DNA from: Lepraria neglecta
Lineage: Eukaryota > Ascomycota > Lecanoromycetes > Lecanorales > Stereocaulaceae
Length of the DNA: 64,000 bases
Reading direction: 5' to 3'
Assembly (NCBI GenBank): GCA_033220425.1
Contig: CM065650.1
Coordinates: 3,596,001-3,660,000, forward strand
Below, piece by piece: positions 11,582 through 24,014 of the stretch. The position numbers were made by a program, and so were the translations under genes. The notes under the pieces were generated by a model. The model was not told where the DNA came from. It saw nothing but the letters and a program-made list of their open reading frames with translations, and did not search any database. Position 1 is the first letter of the stretch, and every line of letters starts with the position of its first letter.

Positions 11582-12296
11582 ATGACATCCCTCCGTGCCT
11601 TCCGCCTTCAAGACCTCTTCCACATGAGTCTCACAAACCTCGATCCCCTCACCGAGAACTACAATATCGACTACTACATGCAGTATATGATGACATGGCC
11701 CTCGTTGTTCACAGTAGCTGAGGATCAAGAGGGAAATATCACAGGCTACAGTATGCTCTCGACCCCCTTTCCCCCCAATATGTACAATGACGCTCAGCTA
11801 ATGTGATGGGTATCAGTCATGGGCAAAGTAGAAGAAGATCCGGACTGGCGCCAATTCACGCCCCACTACCTCCCATGGCACGGGCACGTCACGGCTCTAA
11901 CAGTCGCTCCGCAACACAGACGATTAGGCTTAGCGCAGACCTTAAGCAAAGCGCTGGAGCGGGGATGTGAGAAGGAGAATGCGTGGTTTGTAGATCTTTT
12001 TGTGAGGGCGGGGAACCAGACTGCTGTGGGGTTGTATAAAGGCTTAGGGTAGGTCTACATCCTCTTCTGCTTGTAAGTCGTTAGCTGTGTTGCAATGGCT
12101 TACGGGAGTCTTGCGTGACAGATACAGCGTCTTCCGGCGAGTAGTCGACTACTACAGTGATGACCCTACGGGGAGATCAACGGGAGAGGATGCATTTGAC
12201 ATGCGGAAGCCGTTGAAAAGGGATAAGAAGCTAAAGCATATTAGGAAGAATGGGGAGAATTTCAGGATTGAGCCGGAGGATATATATCATGGATGA
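11582..12296 (+). CDS. naa20: NatB catalytic subunit, N-alpha-acetyltransferase (Naa20/Nat3)
   Basis: Exons are 11582-11750, 11817-12048 and 12122-12296 (576 nt, 191 aa). The N-terminus MTSLRAFRLQDLFHMSLTNL and the segment DPLTENYNIDYYMQYM are the conserved Naa20 opening. Exon 2 supplies the GNAT acetyl-CoA motif (PQHRRLGLAQ) preceded by HVTALTVAP. It continues into WFVDLFVR and the join YKGLGYSVFRRVVDYY, then DPTGRSTGEDAFDMRKPLKR. NatB acetylates nascent N-termini beginning Met-Asp/Glu/Asn/Gln on the ribosome with its partner Naa25. Both splice joins are phase-consistent and restore family sequence. Confidence 0.96.
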
Positions 12297-12753
12297 AGGC
12301 TAAATTCTGGATAAACGAAGTGGCTGCCAATTTGCGTCTGGACGAACTCACTGGAGAGATCATCAGGTACGATTCCATGCCCTGCGATTGACGTCCGCCT
12401 GCCGAGAGCCGTAGCAAGAGTGAGCTGAAGAAACGACAGAAGTAGCACGGACTTGAAGAGAAGAAGGCGCCAAATGCCGCTGCAGCCTGCGATGAGGACG
12501 GGCTTAAAATTAATACACAGTATTAGTATTTAGAACTAGAAATAGCCATTACTTAATACAACAACGCTCCACCAAGGTCCAAGACATCCTCGTCGTTTTA
12601 GTACACATGAAACCGTTGCCAGACGAGCACCAAAACCTAGCACAGCGCCGACCAACCTCGAAGAACAATATGAACTTTTTCTTCCAGAATCTCTTATGTC
12701 CGGCCTTGTGAAAGCATGAAAGCAAACAATCTCTTGTCATAACCTCTATGTAA
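12297..12753. other. Convergent 3' spacer
   Basis: This is the 3' flank of the NatB gene and of the minus-strand gene below it. No gene or repeat is seen; a short A/T-rich stretch lies near 12505-12550. Confidence 0.5.
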
Positions 12754-15282
12754 TCAGTGCAACGTCCTCCAATCCCCCAAATCACCCTTCCTCTGCAGCC
12801 TCGCATCAATAACCAGCTCCTCTGCGACGTCAAAGGTAATGGTAACCTGGATCTTCTTGATACTCATATTGCTCACTTTGCTCTCCCTACGCACACTCTT
12901 AGGCGAAGCATTGACCTGCGCACTGGCTGAGGAAGGATGGACGACCATCTCAGACACTCGTCGCTGGCGCGGATCAGCTGGAGATTTGGGTCTTGGTGTT
13001 TCGGTCCCAGGGGGAGACAAACTCAACTCAGGCGAACCATCGAGACGTAGCGTTACTGAGGCTGTGGGAGTAGAGGTCTGCGAGCTCATTGGCGACCACT
13101 GCGTTGGTTCTCGTAAACGTTGTTCTGGAGAAGCTGCAGTTGCATAAGTCCTGTCCGTAGAGTTTGTCTTCGAGGGACGCTTTGATCGTGATGGAGAGTG
13201 CTCTGGGAGTGGATTGTGGGAATATTCTGTAAGGTGCTCGAGTTCTCCAACCGGCTTCCTTTCCTGGGAATCTATCGAGGCTTCAGAGTCTGTACCCTGG
13301 AGACCGAAAGCTCGCGAGGTCTTGGCTCTAATCTGAAATTGCTCCCATTTGTGTTACTTATCAGTCTCTTGTGGTGAAGCCACGGCCTGGACTGAATCAG
13401 AAGAGGCACCTTGTGGCACTGGACTCACGTTGACATTGGTCTCAGGCGCCTCCAGAACACTAGTCTCGCCATCTTCATCTTCATGCCCACCATCAGCCAG
13501 CTTTTGCGCCTTGCTTGCGTCCTGTAGGTATCGATCAAGATGCAGAGGAGCATCATGCTGAGCATTGCTCTTAGCTTTGTCAATTGCAGTGCCTTTCGAC
13601 CGACTTTTCGAGAAGTCCCAAAGTAACGGTGGGTTGTCTGAGTCTACGAGCCTGGGGAGGAAGCGATATTTCTTGAACCATAATGTCGATCTTTTAGTAG
13701 ATCGAGTGAGTAGAGTTGTATTGGTGCTAGCTCGCCGCAAGCTTGGTGCAAGTGAGATAGACTCTGAACTCTGACCTTGCCGCTCATTCTGATGCGCTGC
13801 GGGCCTTTGCTTTGATGGTGAGACTGTATTTCCGCCGGACAAAAAGTGGTTGATTGCTTTACGGTCCTGCTCTCCGCTGCGCCGAGTCAAAGAATGGGTC
13901 GGAGAGATCGTGTCGAGCTCGAAGTTCTGGCTTTGACTGCTTCTGAGACGGGTGAGATGTTGTAAAGAGAACACTCGACGCTTTTGCGGAGGATCAGAAA
14001 AAAAGTAGTCTGACACAAATTGTTCAGCATCTGGGCTCCTTCGTCGAGCACCTTTTCTCGTGGGACTGGGGTGTCCATGTTGTTGGTGTGTTCTCTCGCG
14101 CGGACTGAAAATCGCCAAGGGCGTAGGTTCCCCTTCCTCCCCATCAGAAGTCTCCAGCGCAGTCGAGTCATGAGAGACACTGCACGCCTTGGATGTAGAG
14201 TATGACGGGTGATTGTTTACGTAAAGGCAGCATGATAGGACGTGCCTCATCCCCTGAAGATCGGCTCCGGTACTTCACTCTTGTATGGTGTATGTGAGAC
14301 TTGGTAGTTATGTTATCGGATATGTGTCGGTCGTTGTAAGCTCTGCCAAAAACATCCATTCCAACCCAACCACACTCGACTAGAGAGCCTAATTTGTCCA
14401 CAATACTTATCTTTGGTCGGAATTTTCGGAGAGGGCTAATCTCGCTATCGTGCCACTCAGTTCCCGAGACGTCCCTCCACGAATTGAAAGGATCGACTAG
14501 GTTCACAGGTATGGCTCGAGGGCTCAAGATTCCATCTTCAGAGGGGTTTGAATGTCAGTGTTGTTTGATTTGTCGGTCGCCAAAGTGTGTGTTGATGGAG
14601 TTTGCCACGCACATGGCTCAGGCGGTTCGACAGGACTCTCTTGCTCCTGTGGGGTTATGATCGCGCCGAAATATTCTGTTGTCTTAGCTGGGACTTCATC
14701 CAATGGCTTCTGACACTCTTGGACCCCTGTAGATAGCATAGCATCGAACAGGTCGTTTGTTTGAGCTGGCAGTTCACCAAGTGAGTCCTGACTTCCACTC
14801 GAAGCGACCTCCTCCTGTAAGTGTTCGGCTGCCCCGATTTCGAGGCTCTCTGGGCTTTTCACTATTGGCTTTGTTGACTACGCAAGCGTTGGGGGACTAC
14901 GAGGAGAATAAATTTGGAGCCATCGCGATGGACATGGGATCATTGGAGAATGCGAATGAGCTGTGCTTTGCGCCTTATTATGCAAGTCCTGTAAAGCTCG
15001 AATCCTGGAAGCGACGAAGCCTTCTTGAACAATAGGCCCGGTTGACTCGCAATACGGCGAATGGTTGCGTACAATCGACCTCTCGGAGGCCGGGGTTTGG
15101 GGTGCCCATTCTCTCGTCCTGGTCAAAGAGCGGTGTTGCATGACGATAGGTGTACTTGGAGGAACGGAACGTTGACTGGCCATGTTCACTAAAGAATGAC
15201 TATAAGATAATAACGACAAGCCTTCATCGTCGATGTTTTGGGGCGGGGTCCCGTTGGCAGAGGCGAGTAATTGAAAAAACAT
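12754..15282 (-). CDS. Large disordered fungal protein, multi-exon, function unknown
   Basis: I do not recognise this family. Coding blocks, in minus order, are: from 15282 (or the ATG at 15183) to 14901; 14613-14849; from 14535 down to about 14280; about 14230 to 13429; and 12754-13332. The 77-nt intron 14536-14612 and the 96-nt intron 13333-13428 (donor GTGAGT, acceptor TTTCAG) are well supported by frame. The 51-nt intron 14850-14900 is probable because it removes an in-frame TAG. The join near 14230-14300 is unresolved. Features include VASRIRALQDLHNKA, a more ordered GMDVFGRAYNDR block, a basic LTRSTKRSTLWFKKYRF block, and a hydrophobic C-terminal IKKIQVTITFDVAEELVIDA. The rest is Ser/Pro/Glu-rich. 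All parts could instead be two adjacent genes. Confidence 0.6.
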
Positions 15283-15484
15283 GATGAGATGATTATGGTT
15301 TAATTGAGGAAATAACAGAGAGAAGGAACGAAGAGCCAGACAAAAGCTATCGAGAATGGGCAGGCGCGACGGGATTGACTAGAGTTAGCAGCAAGAGGAA
15401 GCCGCCACAGCTGCTTCCATAATGGTAGTTTCTTTGTAGGTAATGTATAGCAGTACAATATGACACCAGGTAGAATTACAAAGT

Positions 15485-16383
15485 TCACTTCAGCGAAGCC
15501 TGCAAGCTCTCTAGAACCTGAGACACAATTAGTATAGCCACAACAGTGAAAAAACGGTTTTCTGTGACTTGCCTCCAGTTCTATTTTGGCCTCTGCGATA
15601 TCCTGCTCACTGCCGCTACCTCCGGCGATCTTTTGTGCCTCAGTGATTTGTGATCGAACGGCCTGTGACGGATGTCAGTTCGGCCAGTAGACTAATTAAC
15701 AAAGCCTGGGAACAACATACATCAGCGCTGAAGTCGTCCAAAGGGAATCCCTCTACAGCATTGATGCTAAGCTGCGAGCCAGGTTGCACGATGGCGAACC
15801 CTCCGGAGACTAAAGATGCGGGTGGTCAGCAAAGACTGGATACGAACACTATCTTCCTAAGTCCTGGTCCAGGCAGAGCACAATTCTTTGCCAGGCTTCG
15901 CTGAGGACATTCGTTGGTATACGTACGGAAGTATTGCTTGCTTCCACCGCTCTCCTCAATGATCTCCACAAGCCCAGGCTTCAATTGTTCAATGGAAGGC
16001 ACATGGTTGGCAAGGACACCCATTTCTCCAGATTCAGCAGGTATGTTGACTTGCACTCTGTAAGTTTGCATAGGAGTCAGCCCAATGCCTCATCTCTCTG
16101 GGCGAAAACTCTTTAAAGGTCGGACGGTGGTGGTGGAGGAACGTACACGTCTGTAGACTTGTAGATTGACTAGTCAGGAGAAGCAATGTCAGTACTCAAA
16201 GCATAGAGTGGCTTCTGGCAGAGTAGCTTGGAGAGGATGATGATTGCCCACCTGATGAGGAAGTGCAAGGGTGAGCTTGATTTTGTCTGACACCGCATCC
16301 GCGTAGCTTCTTCGCTGTAGAGGTGCTACGAAGGTGGATGGGCGAATGCGAGCAGCTGCTCGGGCTACACGCAAAGAGTTCAT
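15485..16383 (-). CDS. ATP16: Mitochondrial F1 ATP synthase delta subunit
   Basis: There are six exons: 16252-16383, 16147-16169 (only 23 nt), 15927-16057, 15721-15809, 15573-15662 and 15485-15517, totalling 498 nt and 165 aa. The N-terminus is a basic mitochondrial presequence with a plausible processing region at RRSYADA. The mature protein gives SIYKSTDVVQVNIPAESGEM, VLANHVPSIEQLKPG and a beta-sandwich to INAVEGFPLDDFSAD. It ends with a helical ITEAQKIAGGSGSEQDIAEA and VLESLQASLK. It is part of the ATP synthase central stalk. The last intron (15518-15572) starts GCAAGT and is a GC-AG intron; no GT donor nearby keeps the frame. Confidence 0.96.
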
Positions 16384-18401
16384 ATTGGCTGCCAATTGAA
16401 TTCTGATAGCTTCTACGGCTCCTTGGAGGTGACAAACTCCAAAGGTATCCGCGGCTAGCGGCTAATCCTATCACGTGCAAAGTCTTGGCGTTTGCGATTT
16501 TGCCAACTGCCTAGCAAAAAGGGCTAATCTCATACGATGAAGTAGTTTTATTCCAGCATGAAGACGGTGACTTTCACGGTGTGGTGTTTACTTTGGCAAG
16601 TACATGCAGACACGAATCTGCGCTTTAGTGCTGTCGTTCTCAGAACTTCCGGGTTTACTACTACTAATACTGTAGCTTGTGTTTCGCTTCCCACTTTCCT
16701 TTTCGAGACGAGTCCATCACACTGACCTGCACGTGGGTAGTTCCGCTCAGAAAGCCATTAATGCAAAATCATGCCGCCTCTAACTAACTGCTTGGCTCCG
16801 TGGAGCAGGATGATTGGACCCCAGAAAATCCCTCAATCGCTGAAAGCCATTGACCAATCAATCACCGGACGAAGTGCATGAAGCCAAAGACCCCTAGGTG
16901 TCTTGCTTGAGAATATCTTCCTTTGGCGCTTATGTCTACGAGTCCACGAGGATCGCATTAGGGCTAAGAGAATGATAGAACAGTGTTCGTGCACAGTGAG
17001 CGGCCGCAGCCGAAGAAAAACCCGAATTCAAAACTTGCCGAGCAATGGTATATGATGAAAAGGAAGAGCTTGTGGACTGCCGGACTTGAAACGAAAGCAT
17101 TGAAAATTGGAATACCTCTAGATCAGACTTGACGACCTGGGTACTTGGGGTATTTCCGGCGGCTCGAGTTCTACCAATACATTGTTTTTCTCCATTATCC
17201 TGCAATAAACCGAATTTTCTTGGGAACTCTCGAACAAACACGCGAGCAAGCGGTGGGATTGAGACTGCAGCAACCAATGACCTTTCCTAGCGAGTTGGAA
17301 CCAAATTGGAGGCAGGCTATGAAGCCACTGACGTGAAACGGTATGCGCGGCATGAGTCTCACCCCCAGCTTCGGCCACAAATGTGGGGTATTAGTGCAGG
17401 AATTGCGCTCGGGTACATCAATATATTCCTTCGAGTCTCCATGCCAAGGGCCCGTTCGCTTCTATTTGGCCAGGCGGTAAATGGGCGAGCAATAGGACGA
17501 CACTAGGAGGTTAGTTTTTGTGGGCTGATTATTTTTCACCGATTTTCTTCTGCTCCGTTTTCGGCCGGAATTTCAAGAGCGAGGGGTTGATCATTAGATA
17601 GAAATGAACTTTATGCAGGACTAATGTTAGAGGTCACACCATTCATCATCAAAATAATGGTAATAAGATCAGGTACCTCCATGAAGACCCTTTTTACAGA
17701 TTCGCATAATCGTTGTTCGTTGTTCGTGGTTCCGGTCTATTTTGGGATGTTTAGCCGGGTCCTACACCAAAGGCCCCTCCACCACATATTTCGGAGGCCT
17801 CGCTCCCTCGCTCCATCCGGCCTACGCCTCATTTCTTCACTTCAAAACATCTCCACTTTCCACTTCTTCAGAAAAACGACACTTCCATCACTATACATCA
17901 CCTGTCATCGTGTAACCAACCATCGGCCGTCTCTGCCACAAAGTACGCGGGAAGATATTTTATTCCCGTGCCTATCATTCGCCACGATCCCACTCAACAT
18001 ACACAGCAACCAACATCATCCTACAAACACCGAAATCTGATCTCATCTGTCCCTGAGATCTTTCCTTTGGCACGTTATTGCGCAGGGCTGAGTTTCGACT
18101 CCTCTGCGCATAGCTCTCTTACGGTCTTCCACACCCTTTCTTGCGAGTAGGCTTACTCGCCGACCCTCACGTCATGTCAGCATTACGGTTATAGCACCAC
18201 GGTCCTGAGGGACACTCCGTACCACCGCGTCCGAAGAAGTAGTCTATCGATCAAGACTCCTTCGAAAGCTCGCTCTCCCAACATTACAATCTACCTCTCT
18301 CGTTCCTCCAGCCATTGGTCGACATACCACTACGTTCTTCAAGAACCACAGCATCTGATCTTCCTGCCATTACGGTACTTATCCCAGAAGAGCAGTGGTT
18401 C
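16384..18401. promoter_or_regulatory. 2 kb divergent region, ATP16 / DUF3295 regulator, with long pyrimidine-rich leader
   Basis: No convincing gene is present. CCAAT boxes occur at 16854-16858 (plus) and 16813-16817 (minus orientation), about 430-475 nt upstream of ATP16. That is compatible with Hap-complex control of a respiratory gene, but the motif is short and the link is inferred. From about 17,770 to 18,400 the plus strand is C/T- and CA-rich with several short upstream open frames. This looks like a long 5' UTR for the regulator at 18402. Confidence 0.4.
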
Positions 18402-20735
18402 ATGGCTCATCATCAGCGGACCAGCCACGACCGGACACTTGCATCCAAAGGGCTGTCCTCCGGTAGCGCGCTCAACGGCTCAGCCAATATGCCTACTACT
18501 GGCGATGACGACCTGGCATCGGAAGTCGATGAACCACCGGATAGTCGATTTCAATTTGCCAAGCGTATCACGCCTAGTTCACAAAGTTCAAATACTCATT
18601 ACGACTACTTGTCTCCCGTGAGCCCCTATAGGAATGAGTCTCTACTCACACAAGCACTCCTCTCGAGCCCCGAAATAAATCCCATGTCTGATGCTGAAGC
18701 TCCTGTTCTTACCAGCGATGGAGGACTGACCAGTCCTGCCCGGACCACCACCCCGAGCCCTCCTCTACCTACCCTGAATTCCACAGGCTTTGCAACGCTC
18801 GTCTCGAAGCTGTCGAAAGGAACCTCGATTCCTAAAAACGAGCGCATTGCAGACAACGTCCAAATTGCTCAGAAGACATCTATCGATAGTCCAGGCGAAA
18901 GTAAAGTGGAGGAAGGATTGGGTCGCAGACGATGTATCAGCTTCGCATGTGGACAACAGGCAGCTGCGCAAAAGAAAGTGGAGTCGCCGGCGCAAGGTCA
19001 AGACAGCACAGAAGTGCTCCAGAAACCAGCCGATCCACCAAAACGACCTTGCATGTTGAAATTTGCATGTCCGATGAAACCTACTCGTACCGAGACTGCC
19101 AATGTCCAGCCTAGGCAGAAGTCACCAAATCCACCAGAGAACAACTCAACGCTCACTAAGCCCCAAGTCGTCGAGTCAATACCTGCGTCTGCTGCTCGGG
19201 ATCACCGTGATTCTAACGCTACAATCAAGAACAGTCCAGCTAAAGACGTCTCACTTGAGCCAGTGGTCGCTCCTCAACCTCGAAAAGCGCAAATCTTCAA
19301 TCGTGTGGACTTTCAGAAATCGGAAGCTACCAGGTTTCACGAGTTCGCCGGTTCTTTCAACGCAGAGGATGAATGGATTAATGAGCAGACCGCTTACCGG
19401 CAGAAGATCACTGTCAATGACACACTCCGAAAAGAGAACGCCATCAGAAAGCTGGCCGAGGAGGCTGAGGAAGAAGCACTCGATGAGGAGGACGAGGTAG
19501 AGATTGATGATGACGAGGGGGCTGAATTTGACGACGATGACGAAGAGGAAGAAGAGGAAGAAGAGGAAGAGGGATCCGATGACGGTAACGAGACCGATGA
19601 TGAGGAAGGCTTTGCTGAATCCGACGACGAAAGCGATGGTGGTTCAGAATATCAATTCTGGACCCCAGGATTGACGACAGCCGCTACTTCGACAGATCAG
19701 CTCGAGCACATTCGTCCCCTGACCCGCAGAGTAGATTCAGACTCCTCTGTCGAATCCATCATCAACACCAAACAGAAGGATCCGACTCGAGGTCGGAAGG
19801 TATCGCACTCACACAAGTCTCCCAGGATGCGGCCTGGAACCCCTGATCTACCGGACAGCTCCGACTTCGTCGTTGGGACTATTGATGAGGATCGCCCATT
19901 GGAGGACGCGTATATGTCTTGCTTAGAAGAACGCCGACGTTCAAAGCATCATCTGATTCCCCAAGACATTGATCCAAGCTTCCCTACTTCGGAACCTGAG
20001 CCCGAAAATGACGATGACGAGGAGGATGATGCTACTCAGACAGACCATGAACCGGAGTGGGTCATAGGACGGCCAGATAGCTCCGAAGAAGAACATTCAG
20101 CGGTTCGCAGGAAAAGCTCATCGTCGACCAAGGCCACAAAATCCCCAATGCCTTCACCCAAACGCATGCATTCACCACCACCACCACCAAGACGTAGCGT
20201 GGTGCATCGATCACCTCCGCCACGCCGCCTATTCGGTCAAGCGACTCACCGTTTGCGGTCCCCACTACCCATGCACCAGAAGCTCACCTCTCCTCCCTCT
20301 TCGCGCAGACCTTCTCTCACAGGTTCGCCGCACAACAAATCTCATGTGCTCAGCATGCCGCACCTGGCTCAACGCCCAAATCTAACACACACAGCCTCGC
20401 TGCCGAGAACACCCAATCCCTTTTGGGATCAGCAACGCAGATGTCGTTTTCACAGCTTGGACACCCCTTCTGCTGGTACATCACCAACAACTGTTGGTCC
20501 ATCACGCATGGAGGTCCACAGCCGAGGACCTATCGATATAGTCCAGGGGCTCGAGACAAAAAGACAAAGGCGCAAAGACAAATTCTGGCGCCAGCACTGC
20601 CGCCACGCGGTTAAAGAGAAGGAGCGCAGATGCCAGCCTGGCAAAGGGGCGCAGAGAATGAGAGAGCTAGGGCTGGAGATGGCTGATAGGTGCAGAGGCT
20701 ATGGCCAAAAGGCACAGCTCGTCCTCTCCGTCTAA
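18402..20735 (+). CDS. DUF3295-type (Mks1-like) nutrient-signalling regulator
   Basis: This is a single exon of 777 aa, taking the ATG at 18402; the frame is open a little further upstream. Two short blocks, RRRCISFACG (about residue 175) and KRPCMLKFACP (about 213), are the paired FACG/FACP motifs I associate with DUF3295 proteins. FAGSFNAEDEWINEQTAYRQ, a long Asp/Glu tract (about 355-415) and YQFWTPGLTTA follow. The C-terminus (about 715-777) is basic: KRQRRKDKFWRQHCR then RRCQPGKGAQRMRELGLEM. Relatives include proteins linked to nitrogen regulation and the yeast retrograde regulator Mks1. The AreA-like N-terminal LENLSWR block found in many relatives is not in this ORF, and I did not see it in the 2 kb upstream. 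Confidence 0.8.
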   Translation: MAHHQRTSHDRTLASKGLSSGSALNGSANMPTTGDDDLASEVDEPPDSRFQFAKRITPSSQSSNTHYDYLSPVSPYRNESLLTQALLSSPEINPMSDAEAPVLTSDGGLTSPARTTTPSPPLPTLNSTGFATLVSKLSKGTSIPKNERIADNVQIAQKTSIDSPGESKVEEGLGRRRCISFACGQQAAAQKKVESPAQGQDSTEVLQKPADPPKRPCMLKFACPMKPTRTETANVQPRQKSPNPPENNSTLTKPQVVESIPASAARDHRDSNATIKNSPAKDVSLEPVVAPQPRKAQIFNRVDFQKSEATRFHEFAGSFNAEDEWINEQTAYRQKITVNDTLRKENAIRKLAEEAEEEALDEEDEVEIDDDEGAEFDDDDEEEEEEEEEEGSDDGNETDDEEGFAESDDESDGGSEYQFWTPGLTTAATSTDQLEHIRPLTRRVDSDSSVESIINTKQKDPTRGRKVSHSHKSPRMRPGTPDLPDSSDFVVGTIDEDRPLEDAYMSCLEERRRSKHHLIPQDIDPSFPTSEPEPENDDDEEDDATQTDHEPEWVIGRPDSSEEEHSAVRRKSSSSTKATKSPMPSPKRMHSPPPPPRRSVVHRSPPPRRLFGQATHRLRSPLPMHQKLTSPPSSRRPSLTGSPHNKSHVLSMPHLAQRPNLTHTASLPRTPNPFWDQQRRCRFHSLDTPSAGTSPTTVGPSRMEVHSRGPIDIVQGLETKRQRRKDKFWRQHCRHAVKEKERRCQPGKGAQRMRELGLEMADRCRGYGQKAQLVLSV

Positions 20736-21234
20736 CGAGTTACTAAATCCCCAATGCACTGGGATTTTGCACATAGTTGTACATACTTTTCGATCCTTCC
20801 TCGTCGCCCGGACTTGGAACTTTCACATATTGTTTTACATGTATTTACGGCTTCTACGATTGGACACCGGAGTCGTTAGCGGGCATTCTAAGGAGGTCAC
20901 CGATCATTAGATTACTGGGGGATTTGTAGCATAGTTAGCAGCGGAGTGGTGGCACGTTCGTTGCAATACCTAACAAAGTACAAAGATTTCATGTTCCACA
21001 GTACTGTGTCCAAAGAAGACTTGTAGCATGAGCCCCGTGTCAAGCACTAATTGTCCCAAGAGAAGAGCATAATATTTTTGCTTAGGTAAGCTGAACAAGT
21101 CAATGGAACATCAAGAAAGCCAGCACATTGATAGCTCGCCACGTAGCCTGTACTACCTTTTCCAGCGGCTTCACTTCACCTTCATTACATCTCTTCTACT
21201 ATCTTCTCGACTATTACAATACCAACGACCAGCC
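20736..21234. other. Gene-free spacer before SAR1
   Basis: This is the 3' flank of the DUF3295 gene and the promoter of SAR1. A T/C-rich run directly precedes the SAR1 ATG. Nothing else was recognised. Confidence 0.5.
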
Positions 21235-22187
<953 letters not shown>

Positions 22188-24014
22188 CACTTTGTGGCTC
22201 TGACGCTCTCAATACTTCAAAGCTCCATCTCTACGCCGGTATCGGCAGGAATGAAGTGTATCATAGCTTAGATATATGAATAATTCAACAAATGAGCCTG
22301 CATGATCCTCCGAGCCGGCGGTGAATTCTTACTGTTACTTTAGGGTGCAAAGTGATTTTGCGAGCTGACCGCCCAAAACTCGAAAACTTTGTTGCAGCAT
22401 TATTGGTGCTAGCCGTGAACAAATGTATCATATACGGAGAGCGGAGAAGGCAAAGGAGCGAGACCATGTTGATCCTTCGAGCCTGCTTTTCATGCAATAC
22501 ATACCAATATGGACATATTCTAGCTGCTCATAAATCATTCTAATCTATTCATAACGCTGTGAGCATGCAAACATTCATTGATCGCTGTATCAGACCACTC
22601 GCATGCTTGGCTCTGCTCGAGGGGTTGTGCGAGACATGCACCACACCCTCATATCTTGATCCTTTCGACGATCTGAGCTCAGTCATCCACACCGCTCCTC
22701 CAATACCCTTGATAATATTATCGAGCGGAATGCTCACGCCACGGGAACCCTAGTCACGGTGGCGAAAAGCCTCGAGATTTGCAGCACACCCTTTACATCT
22801 GGCTTCCCGTAGCAACGCATTGCCTGCGCCCAATTGTACGAACATGGTCACATTGATGATTAGTAGAGTGAATAATCCAGCATCAGATGGCTTGGAGGCC
22901 TCGCAGATGATGCTGACAAGGAATTTGTACTACCTCAAAGTAGTACAAGTGGTGGATGTATATCAGCCATGTGACTGCTGGCCACAAGACAGTGGCTTAC
23001 AGTGGCTTCGCGAGAAGGATTATGGAAGCCTCAAGAAGATGCTAGAAGTCGGGATGCGAGAAGCAGTTGTCTGTCTTCTTTTCGACATCGTTCACCAAAC
23101 TCAGAATATCAGAGATGCAGCGTGTTTTCTGGCGCATATCACGACATGGTTCATAGCCTAGCTTACTGGAAAGCTAAAGGGTATTTCTTGCATGAGGCCT
23201 AACCCCCACACCACCACGTTGTCTCTCTTCGCACATTCGCTTGGACGCATTCCTAGATTAACTAGCCTAGCCTCTAGGGAGCTGCGAGACCGCCTCGACA
23301 TTTTACTTTGATCATCGAGGAGATCTACATTGGTACCGTGGTTCGCTGTGCGGAGCACTTTTTGATAGAAACGACAACAACAAAACCAACATCCGCCGTT
23401 CTTTCTTTCGCGTCCTGCAGGGTCAGGCCCATTCCCTGCAGCAAATTGAGCAGATCCTATCGTTGAGCGAGTAACAACAACATGCCATTTACGTTTAGCA
23501 TCATCATTGTTTGACAGAGCCAAAAGACGGCAGGGACCCCACTACTGGTCTTATCTTGGTCCCACCGGTTGCACCTTTATATAGTTCGCAAGCTTCGAAC
23601 AGCTGCAGCTGTACAGCATCGTGCGTCAAGCACCTCTCCTGCTCCCCGCACCCAACTAAGGTATCCTTCCCATTGGCTCGGCCTACTTCGCCTGGAACTG
23701 AGACACCTCGCCATTGCCTCATATAACCAAACGAGGGTCCTCCCCATTCGCTTGTCCATTCAACATTCCGGCCAACCTATAAACATCAATTCAGTGCGGA
23801 GCACTCGTCAACCCAGTACCTACTAGAATATATCTTGATCTTTGGGAGGCTATTTGTCGGGCATCATTCTTCAGAAGCAACAAAGCATATCCAATTCGTA
23901 CAAATTGCGCAAGGCCCCTACGTATACCTAGACATACAGCCATTGGCGCAACAGGAGACGGTAGCGTCACCTTTGTCCTTCACGTGACTGTGTATCACTT
24001 ATGTATTGTTCAAT
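22188..24014. other. 1.8 kb without a convincing gene
   Basis: Open frames of about 110-120 codons occur (plus 22820-23161, minus 23158-23523), but they have no recognisable domain, poor start context and no splice support. The right end probably holds the promoter of the LRR gene; CTATAAACATC near 23776 resembles a TATA box. Confidence 0.4.

Noticed and set aside
13333-13428. In-frame TAA (13354) inside the large disordered minus-strand gene looked like a nonsense mutation, and a TAG at 14878 looked the same.
   Set aside because: A strong GTGAGT...TTTCAG intron of 96 nt, phase 0 on both sides, removes the TAA. A 51-nt intron (14850-14900) removes the TAG, with acceptor GCCCAG. The same-size 51-nt intron is certain in PalB, so the length is acceptable here.
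22820-23523. Open frames of 113 and 121 codons on opposite strands between SAR1 and the LRR gene.
   Set aside because: No recognisable domain; the plus frame starts with TTG. They may be lineage-specific genes, but the sequence alone does not support them.
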